Positions 1 through 7,918 of a stretch of 64,000 bases of DNA are shown one piece after another. The position numbers and the translations under genes were made by a program. Origin of the DNA: Halalkalibacter oceani. GTDB taxonomy: Bacteria; Bacillota; Bacilli; Bacillales; Bacillaceae_D. Below the pieces are notes generated by a model. It was not told the origin of the DNA and did not search any database. It worked only from the letters and a program-made list of their open reading frames with translations. Within the stretch, counting starts at the first letter, position 1. The number at the start of each line of letters is the position of its first letter. The stretch spans positions 23,738-87,737 of the forward strand of contig NZ_JAMBOS010000015.1 of assembly GCF_023715705.1 (NCBI RefSeq), in the 5' to 3' direction.

Positions 1-280
1 TTTTCTGGTCTTCTTCCTCGACGATATCGTCCGCATCAAGATAAAGAATATAGTCCTTTGTCGCATACTTAAATGATTCATTCCGCGCCTCGGCAAAATT
101 TCCCGTCCATTCGAAGAAAAAAATCCGATCCGTATATTTTTTGGCGATTTCCACGGTTTGATCTGTTGAACCAGTATCAAGAATATTTATTTCATCTACA
201 ATGTCTTTTACCGAATCCAAACATCTTGCCAGAACAGCTTCCTCATTTTTAACCATCATGCAAAGACTGATTGTGACCAC
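1..280 (-). CDS. Glycosyltransferase family 2, N-terminal part (runs off the left edge)
   Basis: Partial gene; about 93 N-terminal residues are inside the window. Translation from GTG at 280 begins MVTISLCMMVKNEE and continues through ILDTGSTDQT and YILYLDADD, the classic nucleotide-binding start and DxD metal site of GT-A (GT2) glycosyltransferases. The GNFAEARNES stretch resembles SunS/TPR-type GT2 enzymes that act on proteins. A purine-rich GAAAGGAAG lies upstream of the GTG. An exact sigma-K type promoter lies at 314-340 on the same strand, so mother-cell expression is likely and spore-surface protein or glycan modification is the inferred role. The acceptor is unknown. Confidence 0.8.
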   Translation of the reverse strand, partial: MVTISLCMMVKNEEAVLARCLDSVKDIVDEINILDTGSTDQTVEIAKKYTDRIFFFEWTGNFAEARNESFKYATKDYILYLDADDIVEEEDQK

Positions 281-313
281 CTAACGTTCACTTCCTTTCA
301 ATCCTCGATGTAA

Positions 314-340
314 TAGAATATGCACGCCGGCGATGTTTGT
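314..340 (-). promoter_or_regulatory. Sigma-K type promoter for the GT2 gene
   Basis: Read on the minus strand the site is AC, 16 bases, then CATATTCTA. This matches the sigma-K consensus (AC, 16-17 bases, CATANNNTA) exactly. The -10 lies at 322-314 and the -35 AC at 340-339. The start codon is at 280, leaving a short leader. Confidence 0.65.
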
Positions 341-398
341 TTAGCTTATATCACAAAATAACCTGCCACAAATAATAAATAAAAAAGGTGAGTGACAC

Positions 399-1427
399 AT
401 GACAGATACGAACATCCGCGTTCTTCAGGGGACAATCAATATCGCGAACCAAATGAATACACAGGCAAAAGGTTTAGAGCAATTAGGTGTACGGATAAAA
501 ACAGCAAATCTATATCAAAATTACTTGAACTATTCAATTAAATACGATTTAAACACTAATTTGCCCCGTGAGATGCAGTCGGCGCAACACACGATCCAGG
601 AGCAGATTATTCCGGTCTTTGATCTTTTTCATTTTCACTTTGCAACAAGTCTGCTGCGAGGAAACGTTGATTTGCCTCTTTTAACAGCCAGCAACAAGCC
701 AATTTGTATGCAGCATTGGGGCAGCGAGGTCCGGATTCTGTCTCAAGCCTTGAAAACAAACCCCTATACCAAAGTAAAACTGGCAGATGAAGTACAGTTA
801 CAAAAAAAGCTGGAAGAATTGGGACAATATATCCCGATTTGAATCGTTGCCGACCATGAACTTCTCCAATATGTACAACCATTTTATGAAGAGGTTCATG
901 TCATTCCTTCGATGCTTGACCTCGGCGATTATAAGATGATTCAATTCAAAAAGAAGAAAAAACCCCTCATCGTTCATGCTCCCACCCATGTTGATGTTAA
1001 AGGAACTCCTCATATCCTGCAGGCACTTGAACAATTGAACCACTCTTACTCGTTTGACTTCCAGCTCATTCACAATATGCCCCATCATGAAGCAAAAGAA
1101 TGGTATAAGAAAGCGGATCTTCTTATTGATCAGCTTCATATCGGCAGCTACGGTTTATTCGCTGTTGAAGCGATGGCCTTGGGCAAGCCCGTGATCTGCT
1201 ATATTAGTGATTATATGGCGGATCATTATCCTAAAGATCTTCCGATTGTTTCCGCCAATCCCGGCACATTGCTGGAAGCATTAAAGGATTTGCTGAATAA
1301 CCAGGATCGCTTAGCGGAGCTTGGAAAAATGGGGAGGTTCTATGTCGAGAAGGAACATGATATGAATAAAAACACCGCTCACCTTGTAAATCTCTATCGG
1401 CGACTGACGGCAAACCGAAAAGGCTGA
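399..1427 (+). pseudogene. GT4-like glycosyltransferase interrupted by an in-frame TGA
   Basis: Residues before and after the stop at 840-842 are in one frame and together align along the three paralogues at 7919, 8951 and 11225. Shared landmarks are IRVLQGTINIANQM (EIAGQM motif), QHWGSEVR (HHWGNDVR), PLIVHAPTHVDVKGT and LFAVEAMALGKPVICY (the GT4 donor-site Glu motif). The TGA falls where the paralogues have Ala in DAIVQDYE, so this is a nonsense change, not a gene boundary. The product would be about 342 residues. AAAGGTGAG precedes the ATG, and a strong terminator follows at 1485. Either the gene is dead or the second half restarts internally at about 912; a sequencing error is also possible. 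Confidence 0.75.
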
Positions 1428-1484
1428 ATGACCGTTTCAATACAAAGTGCTTTTTCTAACAAACAGGTGGAACGATATTATCGA

Positions 1485-1532
1485 AAAATAATCACGGAGA
1501 ACGATCAACTTTGTCTCCGTGATTATTTTTTC
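1485..1532 (+). terminator. Rho-independent terminator after the interrupted glycosyltransferase
   Basis: A perfect stem ATAATCACGGAGA / TCTCCGTGATTAT with a 13-base loop is followed by a run of T. Confidence 0.85.
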
Positions 1533-1636
1533 TGTAGCTGTATTGATAGCACTGGCTTCTTAATTTACGCTCTGAGTACGGACCAATCGCCTCTTCTTTG
1601 TCTAAAAGGATGATACAGGCCGGACCGGCTCATTTT

Positions 1637-2005
1637 TTACTCAATCGTCAAACCTGCACTGGCATACCCGGCAACGGTTGCCGCAATATCGATTGCAGTA
1701 GTAACTCCGGTGGAGAAAACCATGAGAAGTCATGTTTCCGCTGATACTGGAATATTCAAGTCGTGTGTTGATGCCAAAGCTAAAGATACTTGACTATTCG
1801 CCAGACCACCTCAAACTGTTACGAGTGCAGCCGCGGCTCCCGATGCAAAGAAAAAATCGTCTGCCAACTGGTCCCTGTTGCTCCCGTTATTCCTTTTAGG
1901 ACCCGTTTTCTTTATTGACCTATTTCAACAAAATTCAGTTAGTGTCACTCCTTCAAAGCTTCCATTGAGTCAGCGATTTGTGACCGTAGATTCCCTCCTA
2001 TTGAT
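1637..2005 (-). pseudogene. Degraded collagen-like (BclA-type) spore-surface glycoprotein
   Basis: On the minus strand a G-X-Y run can be read as GPK-GIT-GAT-GT once one base is restored near 1900. It is followed by a C-terminal module of about 70 codons containing ASGAAAALVTV, NSQVSLALASTHDLNIPVS and DIAATVAGYASAGLTIE. That module is broken by TGA at 1813-1811 and TGA at 1732-1730 and ends with TAA at 1637. A good ribosome binding site (ATAGGAGGGAATCT) near 2005 is followed by ACG, not ATG, which may be the lost start. Collagen-like repeats with a compact C-terminal domain are the architecture of BclA-family exosporium glycoproteins, whose Thr residues carry rhamnose glycans. The upstream boundary is uncertain. 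Confidence 0.5.
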
Positions 2006-2111
2006 ATTACTTTTTCGCTCGGCTGTTCGGAAGTCATTAGGATGCTACAAATATTCGGACGCGCTTGCCTACACCATTCACCTAATTTCAGCAAATGTTA
2101 TTTTTTTCGCT

Positions 2112-3956
2112 CTAATTGACTGTAACGGTCCTTTCTGACTCAAGCGGATATAGTGTAGCAAGAGCTTGCTCGCTTGATAGAAGAGGTTCAGTCGATAGAG
2201 TTTTCCGTAGTGGGCCCTCCTCCACTAACAGGCTCCGTTGCCGGTTCCCATCAGTGAAGCCGCCTCGGCTCCCGTGTACGAGGATCCAGTAATAAAAACT
2301 TTCAAGCAGATCCCCGAGCAGTTGCTCTCTCCCGGCTTGCAGCAAACCATCTACGGCTACACTGTAGGAGGCCTCTTTATAGCTCAGCTCTTCCTGACTC
2401 GCTTTCAAATGAGCGATTGCCAAATTATTAAGCGCCTGATGCCCGATCCGAACGAGACCATGCCGCGATAAAGCGAAAGGAGGGAGAAGCATACTAGAGG
2501 AAAGCAGTTCATTCCAGCCCCCTGTTACATTCAGCAGGTAGTTTCCGATATGAATGAAGTCGGTTGTACGCAGCGTCTGATAGGCAATGCTTTGATAATT
2601 AAGAACCACATCCGCCGAAGCTGTCTCAGCCAAATAATGCTCAATGACAGGGAGCGATATTTCCTGCATTGAATCAAGAAACAAAATGGCATCTCCCTGG
2701 GCAAAATAGCTTCCGGTCGAAAAAGCGACTCCTGCATCAAGTGGTGGCTCCAGTTCAATATGCGGGATTTGCAACGGTATATCCTGAGCGGTTCCTTTCG
2801 CTAAAACCGGAATAACCTCGATATTTCGCTCAAGTAGCTGCTGTACCTTGGAATGAACCTGCTGATGATAATGCCGGACATAAAGAACGACCGAATAAGA
2901 ACGAACTGGGCTTGCGGAATTCCATTGAAGCTTGCTTAACGCTTGAGGAAGACCGGCTTTTTTTGCCGCTCCTTTTCCAAGTCGTGGACCGTATTTTTTT
3001 AATAAATAATCAATCGTTTCAATCGTATCCCCGTGCATCCGCTGATAAGCTTCGGACATCACTTCTCCTGGCTTCTTCACATGATTCGGACGAAGTTTGT
3101 TATAGGCCAGCACATTAAATGAATTATCAACCGATACTGTCAGCCCATGATCGATCGTCAGCGCATTCCCAAACAACGGATTGCTAAGCGCTTCCTTCGT
3201 GATCGTCTGCAACGCTTTGGCACTATAGGCGTGCGGAATCGTTAACGCATTTTCTCCCCCAAGTTCCGCTTTACCCTGGATGTAATTCAAGAAGTAACGC
3301 GCCGCTGAAATGATATCTGATTTTGGATAATTCATGATCCATTCAAGTGAATTCAGGCTAAGGTCTACTCCCTTTTCAACCGCATGGACAAGCGGGAGCA
3401 ATTGACTCGCATCAATTCGAATATCACCATCTGTAAATAGATAAATATCAGCAGATGCTTCTCTGGCCCCGATATAGCGGCCAATATCGTTACCGAGCGG
3501 TTCTCTGTAAGTGATCACCGTTGCCCCCTGGCTCGCAGCAATTTGCGCGGTTGCGTCACTGGAACCATTCACAACTACAAGAATCGTTGTTGGAGCAAGC
3601 CGCTTTACTTGTTGAATTACTTCACCAATTGTATCAGCCTCATTCATGGCCGGAATGACAACAGCAAGACGTTTACTCCGGTCCCTCGGCAAAATCGTCG
3701 TGTTTGGTACAGCTGGAGAGACCGGTTTCACCGCCGGTATTTGCCGTACTGCCGGCACCGGGTTCGACGGTGGTGGCGGAGCCTCATTGACGGCTGGAGG
3801 GGGAGACGGTAACGGCCGCTCCTCTGTCTCATTATTCCCTTCAGGGGGAGGTTCGACAGCGGCGGCCTGCTCGATTGATGGCGACTCCTCTCCCCTTAAA
3901 CGTCGATAATAATCATCCTTATTTTTAATTACTCTGTAGTAAAATGAATCATTCAT
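2112..3956 (-). CDS. Two-module GT2-type glycosyltransferase with a Pro-rich N-terminal region
   Basis: 614 residues from the ATG at 3956, chosen for AAGGAGAG seven bases upstream. The N-terminus (MNDSFYYRVIKNKDDYYRRL) leads into a Pro/Glu-rich low-complexity segment of roughly residues 25-90. A first GT-A module follows, with LAVVIPAMNEADTIGEV, VVVNGSSDAT and the YLFTDGDIRI metal-binding DGD. The second half (SYSVVLYVRHYHQQVHSKVQQL and later AILFLDSMQEI) looks like another, weaker GT-A fold and may be degenerate. No membrane segments are visible. It is divergent from the 4082 gene across a 125-base gap holding a perfect TTCATATATGAA palindrome. Acceptor and donor are unknown; a role in the island's glycan is inferred from context. 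Confidence 0.75.
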   Translation of the reverse strand: MNDSFYYRVIKNKDDYYRRLRGEESPSIEQAAAVEPPPEGNNETEERPLPSPPPAVNEAPPPPSNPVPAVRQIPAVKPVSPAVPNTTILPRDRSKRLAVVIPAMNEADTIGEVIQQVKRLAPTTILVVVNGSSDATAQIAASQGATVITYREPLGNDIGRYIGAREASADIYLFTDGDIRIDASQLLPLVHAVEKGVDLSLNSLEWIMNYPKSDIISAARYFLNYIQGKAELGGENALTIPHAYSAKALQTITKEALSNPLFGNALTIDHGLTVSVDNSFNVLAYNKLRPNHVKKPGEVMSEAYQRMHGDTIETIDYLLKKYGPRLGKGAAKKAGLPQALSKLQWNSASPVRSYSVVLYVRHYHQQVHSKVQQLLERNIEVIPVLAKGTAQDIPLQIPHIELEPPLDAGVAFSTGSYFAQGDAILFLDSMQEISLPVIEHYLAETASADVVLNYQSIAYQTLRTTDFIHIGNYLLNVTGGWNELLSSSMLLPPFALSRHGLVRIGHQALNNLAIAHLKASQEELSYKEASYSVAVDGLLQAGREQLLGDLLESFYYWILVHGSRGGFTDGNRQRSLLVEEGPLRKTLSTEPLLSSEQALATLYPLESERTVTVN

Positions 3957-4036
3957 ATCGTCTCTCCTTATTAAGCACTTCCGACATTTACTTCCGATGC
4001 CTCTCCACAATTGATCCGCATAAGTACGTCATTTTT

Positions 4037-4048
4037 TTCATATATGAA
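4037..4048. promoter_or_regulatory. Perfect AT-rich palindrome between divergent island genes
   Basis: TTCATATATGAA is its own reverse complement and sits between the divergent genes 3956 (minus) and 4082 (plus). It contains CATATATGA on both strands, one base from a sigma-K -10 (CATANNNTA), so it may be overlapping -10 elements or an operator. Similar palindromes occur at 6899 and 15397. Confidence 0.35.
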
Positions 4049-4081
4049 TAGAGACAGTTTGATTGTGGAGGTGAATGATTG

Positions 4082-4627
4082 ATGGCCAAACGAACCATTT
4101 CAGTAACAAAATTAACTCCTGTTCAATTACAGCAAAGGCTAATTTACACTCAATCTGAATTAGCGAAATATAAGCATCAGGTCGAACGCTATCAAAATGA
4201 TTATTATTATGGACTTATTGATGAGCTGAAAGCAAAGAACGAACAGCTTATTCAGCAAAACGAAGACTTGAATAATCAAGTGGCTCTGTTAAAAGAGGAG
4301 CGTTCGTTACGGGAAAAGCTGCAACAAGAAAACGAAAAACTGGCGGCAGAACGGCAAAAGCTCGAACAGCAATTGACCGACCAGGATTCCTTTCAACCAC
4401 TGCAAGCGAAAAAAGAGCAGTTGGAAACAGAGGTTGCAGAAGCGGCTCAGCAGTTAACCGATTTGAAAAAGGAACTAGAACGGCTAACAAATGATGAAGA
4501 AAGCTCGATTGAAGAAAGCGCCATTCCAGCCGAAACGAATGAGGATTCGTCCCCCGCTTTATCCGTGGATCATGGAGAAAGCAGTTGGTTTGTGCGCAAT
4601 TTAAGTGAAAAGAAGAAAAAACGCTAA
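4082..4627 (+). CDS. Coiled-coil protein with a LQQRLIYTQSELAKY N-terminal motif
   Basis: 181 residues from ATG 4082; TTG 4079 is an alternative, and GGAGGTGAA lies upstream. Residues about 10-145 are almost all heptad-like (Leu/Glu/Lys/Gln-rich, for example ELKAKNEQLIQQNEDL), predicting one long coiled coil. An acidic linker (DEESSIEES) and a basic tail ending KKKKR follow. There is no signal peptide. The motif QLQQRLIYTQSELAKY near residue 15 is also found in the 16854 protein (QLQQKLIHYRSELKKY). I do not recognise the family; a structural or scaffold role on the forming spore is a guess from the neighbours. The 3' end overlaps the convergent epimerase gene by four bases. Confidence 0.7.
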   Translation: MAKRTISVTKLTPVQLQQRLIYTQSELAKYKHQVERYQNDYYYGLIDELKAKNEQLIQQNEDLNNQVALLKEERSLREKLQQENEKLAAERQKLEQQLTDQDSFQPLQAKKEQLETEVAEAAQQLTDLKKELERLTNDEESSIEESAIPAETNEDSSPALSVDHGESSWFVRNLSEKKKKR

Positions 4628-5598
4628 CCCAGGGGTAAGTGAGCACGATACCAGTCAATTGTTTCAAGCAGCCCTTGTTCCAGCCTTACGACCGGCTCAT
4701 AGCCAAGAACCTCTTTCATTCTCGTAATATCGGGCTTTCTGACAACCATATCCTCATAGCCTGGGCCGTAGGCGTGCTGATAAGAGACGGTACTGATTTT
4801 TGACGGGGAGGCAGTCAGCTTCTTAATACGCTCAGCTAATGAAGCAATCGTAATTTCCGTTTCTGTTCCGATATTAATGACCAGCCCATCGGCCTTCGGA
4901 CTCATCGCGCGTGCCGTTGCCGCTGCTGTATCTTTGACAAAGGTAAAGCAGCGGCTCTGCTGTCCGTCCCCAAAGACCTGAAGCGGCTCACCTTTCAATG
5001 CAGCATTGATAAAGATCGGTACAACCCCGCCATAGGACGTCGACGTGGCCCGCGGCCCAAAGGAATTAAAATAGCGGAGAATCGTAATCGGTAACCCTTC
5101 CTTGGCATAAGCAAGACATAAATGCTCTTCAAGCGCTTTGACACTTGAATAGCACCATCTATGGACGCTCGTCGCTCCTAAAATTCTGTCGCTTTTGTCC
5201 TCTAAAAAGGGAGTTGCCGTGTTTTTTCCATAGACCTCAGAGGTCGAAGCAAATACAACCTTTTTATGATGATGAAAGGCTTTCTTTAATAAAAGGCTCG
5301 TGCCTTCTAGGTTGCCATTGATCACATGCAAAGGATGCTCAACCGTATGTTTGACACCGAGCACCGCCGCCAAATGAAAGATGCCATCCACTTTTGGAAT
5401 CAGATCATCCAGCAATTGTTCATTCTCGCAGTCTCCTTTTACAAATATAAAACGATCCGAAGCGGTTAGATTCTGTATGTGCGAAAAATCGCTATTTGAC
5501 AAATTATCAAGGCAATAGACATAATGGCCTTCGTCAAGTAAATGCTCGCACAGATGAGAACCAATAAACCCCGCCCCTCCTGTAACCAGTACCTGCAC
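4624..5598 (-). CDS. NAD-dependent sugar-nucleotide epimerase/dehydratase (extended SDR)
   Basis: 324 residues. The N-terminal Rossmann motif is GGAGFIGSHL; the active-site Tyr/Lys pair is in YSSVKALEEHL, with Ser/Thr in FASTSEVYG, followed by the RYFNSFGPR and FTFVKDTAAA segments of the extended SDR fold. These enzymes interconvert UDP-sugars (4-epimerase, decarboxylase or 4,6-dehydratase); the sequence alone does not say which. It is the second gene of a two-gene unit, 12 bases after the nucleotide-sugar dehydrogenase, so a UDP-hexuronate or UDP-N-acetylhexosaminuronate substrate is plausible (for example UDP-GlcNAcA 4-epimerase). Confidence 0.85.
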   Translation of the reverse strand: MQVLVTGGAGFIGSHLCEHLLDEGHYVYCLDNLSNSDFSHIQNLTASDRFIFVKGDCENEQLLDDLIPKVDGIFHLAAVLGVKHTVEHPLHVINGNLEGTSLLLKKAFHHHKKVVFASTSEVYGKNTATPFLEDKSDRILGATSVHRWCYSSVKALEEHLCLAYAKEGLPITILRYFNSFGPRATSTSYGGVVPIFINAALKGEPLQVFGDGQQSRCFTFVKDTAAATARAMSPKADGLVINIGTETEITIASLAERIKKLTASPSKISTVSYQHAYGPGYEDMVVRKPDITRMKEVLGYEPVVRLEQGLLETIDWYRAHLPLG

Positions 5599-5610
5599 AA
5601 TCTCACCTCT

Positions 5611-6867
5611 TTACAATCGAATCACATTTTTAGAATGACCTGAAATTCGATTTCTCGTATCCAAAATTAACTTCGCATGTGCTTTCAGTGCCGTGTAATC
5701 AATTTCGCTATGGTCTGTCAAAATCACGACGCAATCATAGGATGCGATGACATCCTGATCGAGCGCCATGCTTTGATACACGTGCTGATTGATCTCGATC
5801 TCCTCTACATAAGGATCGTAATAATCAGCATGATACCCTTTGCCGATTACATGCTCCATCACCGGAATAGACATTGATTCACGGACGTCATTTACATCAC
5901 GCTTATAGGTCATACCGATTAACAACACCCTTTTTTCCCCATCCGGCTCCCCGATCAATTCCTCAATTCGTTTGATAATATAACGAGGCTGAGCATCGTT
6001 GACAGCCTTGGCCAGATCGATAAACGCTGTTGGCATATTGGCGTTATTTGCTTTCCACTTTAAATAGAGCGGATCGACCGGAATACAGTGACCGCCGATC
6101 CCTGGCCCGGGATAGTATGGCGTAAAACCGTACGGCTTCGTGCTGGCTGCCTGAATAACCTCCCAAATATCAATATCGAGCCCGTGACAGATTTGCGCCA
6201 TTTCATTCATGAATGAAATATTGATCAGCCGCTGGGCGTTTTCCAATATTTTGGTCATTTCCGCCACTTTCGGTGAGCTGACCGGCACAAGCGTCTCAAA
6301 TGCCGCCCCGTAAATGCTTGTCACCTTTTTTAGACAGTTATCCGTCACGCCACTGACCACCTTGGGGATTTGCCCCAATGTATACATATGATTTCCCGGG
6401 TCAATGCGTTCCGGTGAATAACCGATAAATAAATCCTCCCCGACAGTCAAGCCGGTCTTTTCCATCATTTCCAACATCACTTCCTCTGTCGTGCCAGGGA
6501 AGGTTGAGCTTTCCAGAACGAGCAACTGCCCTGTTTGCAAATGAGGGAGAAGCGTCGAAATAGCCGTTTGCAAATAACTTAAATCCGGGTACTTGTGTTC
6601 TCTTAAAGGAGTCGGCACACATAAAAGAATCGCTTCGGCCGTTTTTGCCCGGCTGAAATCTGATGTTACGTCTACACGCCCTGTTTTCATGAAAGCTTCA
6701 ACTTCTTGATCAGTGAAGTCAGATAGGTACGACTTTCCAGACTTGATCTTTTCTACTTTCGATTGATCAATATCAATCCCGATAACGGGGTAGCCCTTCG
6801 ATGCGAATAACATGGCTAATGGTAATCCGACATAACCAAGTCCAATGATAGCGATTTTTGTATTCAT
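5611..6867 (-). CDS. UDP-sugar 6-dehydrogenase, WbpA/WecC-like
   Basis: 418 residues from ATG 6867, chosen for AAAGGAG upstream; the frame is open further upstream. The NAD-binding Rossmann motif IIGLGYVGLPLA is near residue 10, the substrate-binding central helix follows (EMTKILENAQRLINISFMNE), and the catalytic Cys lies in PGPGIGGHCIPVDPLYLKW. The GPGIGGHCIPVDP form and the SPERIDPGN segment resemble UDP-N-acetylglucosamine 6-dehydrogenases of the WbpA group more than UDP-glucose dehydrogenases. The reaction is a two-step NAD-dependent oxidation of C6 to a uronic acid. With the aminotransferase, oxidoreductase and acetyltransferase nearby it would start a diacetamido-uronic acid pathway. 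The palindrome ACATATATATGT lies at 6899-6910 upstream. Confidence 0.88.
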   Translation of the reverse strand: MNTKIAIIGLGYVGLPLAMLFASKGYPVIGIDIDQSKVEKIKSGKSYLSDFTDQEVEAFMKTGRVDVTSDFSRAKTAEAILLCVPTPLREHKYPDLSYLQTAISTLLPHLQTGQLLVLESSTFPGTTEEVMLEMMEKTGLTVGEDLFIGYSPERIDPGNHMYTLGQIPKVVSGVTDNCLKKVTSIYGAAFETLVPVSSPKVAEMTKILENAQRLINISFMNEMAQICHGLDIDIWEVIQAASTKPYGFTPYYPGPGIGGHCIPVDPLYLKWKANNANMPTAFIDLAKAVNDAQPRYIIKRIEELIGEPDGEKRVLLIGMTYKRDVNDVRESMSIPVMEHVIGKGYHADYYDPYVEEIEINQHVYQSMALDQDVIASYDCVVILTDHSEIDYTALKAHAKLILDTRNRISGHSKNVIRL

Positions 6868-7214
6868 CTCATTAACTCCTTTACGTTCGCAAAGATATAC
6901 ATATATATGTCGGAAAAGGGCGCTTTGCACTAGACATACATGGAAAAACGTAAAGATGGGCTTTTCTAAAAAAGCGGCGGACAGAGCGGTTACAATCGGG
7001 AGGGCTAGCTAAAAGCAGGGGGCAGCCATTTCCAAAGTACGCCAATCCAGCACCCTGCCTTCTGCATCAACCGGCCACGGCCCTTCAAAAGGCGGACATA
7101 ACGAAGAGCCTGAGACATAAAGAGAGCTTCCCTTTTGTCTCAAGCTTGAAGCAGGCGCAAAAATGCGCCTCTCCGATATTTCTTCTCTAACCTCGACATC
7201 TGGCCCGACACGCT
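6868..7214. other. Intergenic region with a palindrome and hairpins, no gene seen
   Basis: It contains the palindrome ACATATATATGT at 6899-6910, ahead of the dehydrogenase gene. Past the acetyltransferase stop, on the minus strand, are a GGCGC/GCGCC hairpin at about 7154-7170 and a TGAGACA/TGTCTCA hairpin at about 7110-7142. The second resembles the gagacaaaa hairpins of the dispersed repeat at 23691 and 57203 and may end the operon. No open frame with a ribosome binding site was found. Confidence 0.4.
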
Positions 7215-7907
7215 CTATTTCTGACGCGCCGGATTGCCGACAACAACAGTCGAGTCCGCTACATCCTTTGTGACGACAGCACCCGCGCCGACGGTGGCAC
7301 CGGCTCCAATTATGATCGAAGGAAGCAATGTCGCGTGATTGCCGAGCTTCGCGCCCTTCTTAATATATGGTCCGGTATGGACGCCTTTGCCACTAGCCAT
7401 GTATTTATCATTCGACATCGAGACGCAAGGTCCGAGAAATACAAAGTCCTCAATCGTCGTATCAGCCGTTACATAGCAACCGGTTTGAACCGTAACGGAC
7501 TGGCCGATCGTCGTTTTTGGCTCGACCATCACATGGCGCCCAATCACGGAACGCCGGCCAACCTCTACTTCTTCCCTGATGCTGACATGGTCGCCGATAA
7601 AGACCTCATCTGCTAGAACCGAGCCATGATACAACGTGACGTGGCTGCCGATCGTCACTCCATTTCCGATCGACAGTGGAAATAAGGCGGCAGTCGGTTT
7701 TCGCGCCATTTTTTTATTTGCCGCCGGCTGTTTGCCAAGCAGGGTAAAGGCCTGAATTCGGACATCTTCACCAATCTTTGTTCCGGCTTTGATGACAACA
7801 TGATGATCAATTGTCACATTGTCTCCGATTTCAACATCTTCTTCAATGACGACGTATTCTCCAATTTCACATCCATTTCCCAATGTCGCAGTCGGGTCAA
7901 TACTCAT
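7215..7907 (-). CDS. Left-handed beta-helix N-acetyltransferase, WbpD-like
   Basis: 230 residues. Hexapeptide repeats of the [LIV]-G-x-x-x-x type run through the whole chain (IGDNVTIDHHVVIKAGTKIG, IGRHVMVEPKTTIGQSV), predicting a trimeric left-handed beta-helix. The C-terminal part FLGPCVSMSNDKYM ... GAGAVVTKDVADSTVVVGNPAR is the layout of WbpD-type acetyltransferases, which acetylate the 3-amino group of UDP-GlcNAc(3NH2)A using acetyl-CoA. The N-terminal half has extra repeats compared with WbpD, so the substrate is not certain. It is the last gene of a three-gene minus-strand unit behind two glycosyltransferases; the ribosome binding site is ATAGGAGCG. Confidence 0.8.
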   Translation of the reverse strand: MSIDPTATLGNGCEIGEYVVIEEDVEIGDNVTIDHHVVIKAGTKIGEDVRIQAFTLLGKQPAANKKMARKPTAALFPLSIGNGVTIGSHVTLYHGSVLADEVFIGDHVSIREEVEVGRRSVIGRHVMVEPKTTIGQSVTVQTGCYVTADTTIEDFVFLGPCVSMSNDKYMASGKGVHTGPYIKKGAKLGNHATLLPSIIIGAGATVGAGAVVTKDVADSTVVVGNPARQK

Positions 7908-7918
7908 GCTTGTCGCTC

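Noticed and set aside
1428..1613. 61-codon frame after the interrupted glycosyltransferase
   Set aside because: It runs through the perfect terminator at 1485-1532 and has no ribosome binding site.
840..1813. All three premature stops in the left end are TGA, suggesting TGA recoding
   Set aside because: Many intact genes here end in TGA (for example spxA, the 63533 gene), there is no SECIS-like context, and the paralogues have Ala, not Cys/Trp, at the glycosyltransferase site. Ordinary decay is simpler.
1878..2138. 86-codon plus-strand hydrophobic frame
   Set aside because: It is the opposite strand of the collagen-like relic and the end of the GT2 gene; no ribosome binding site.
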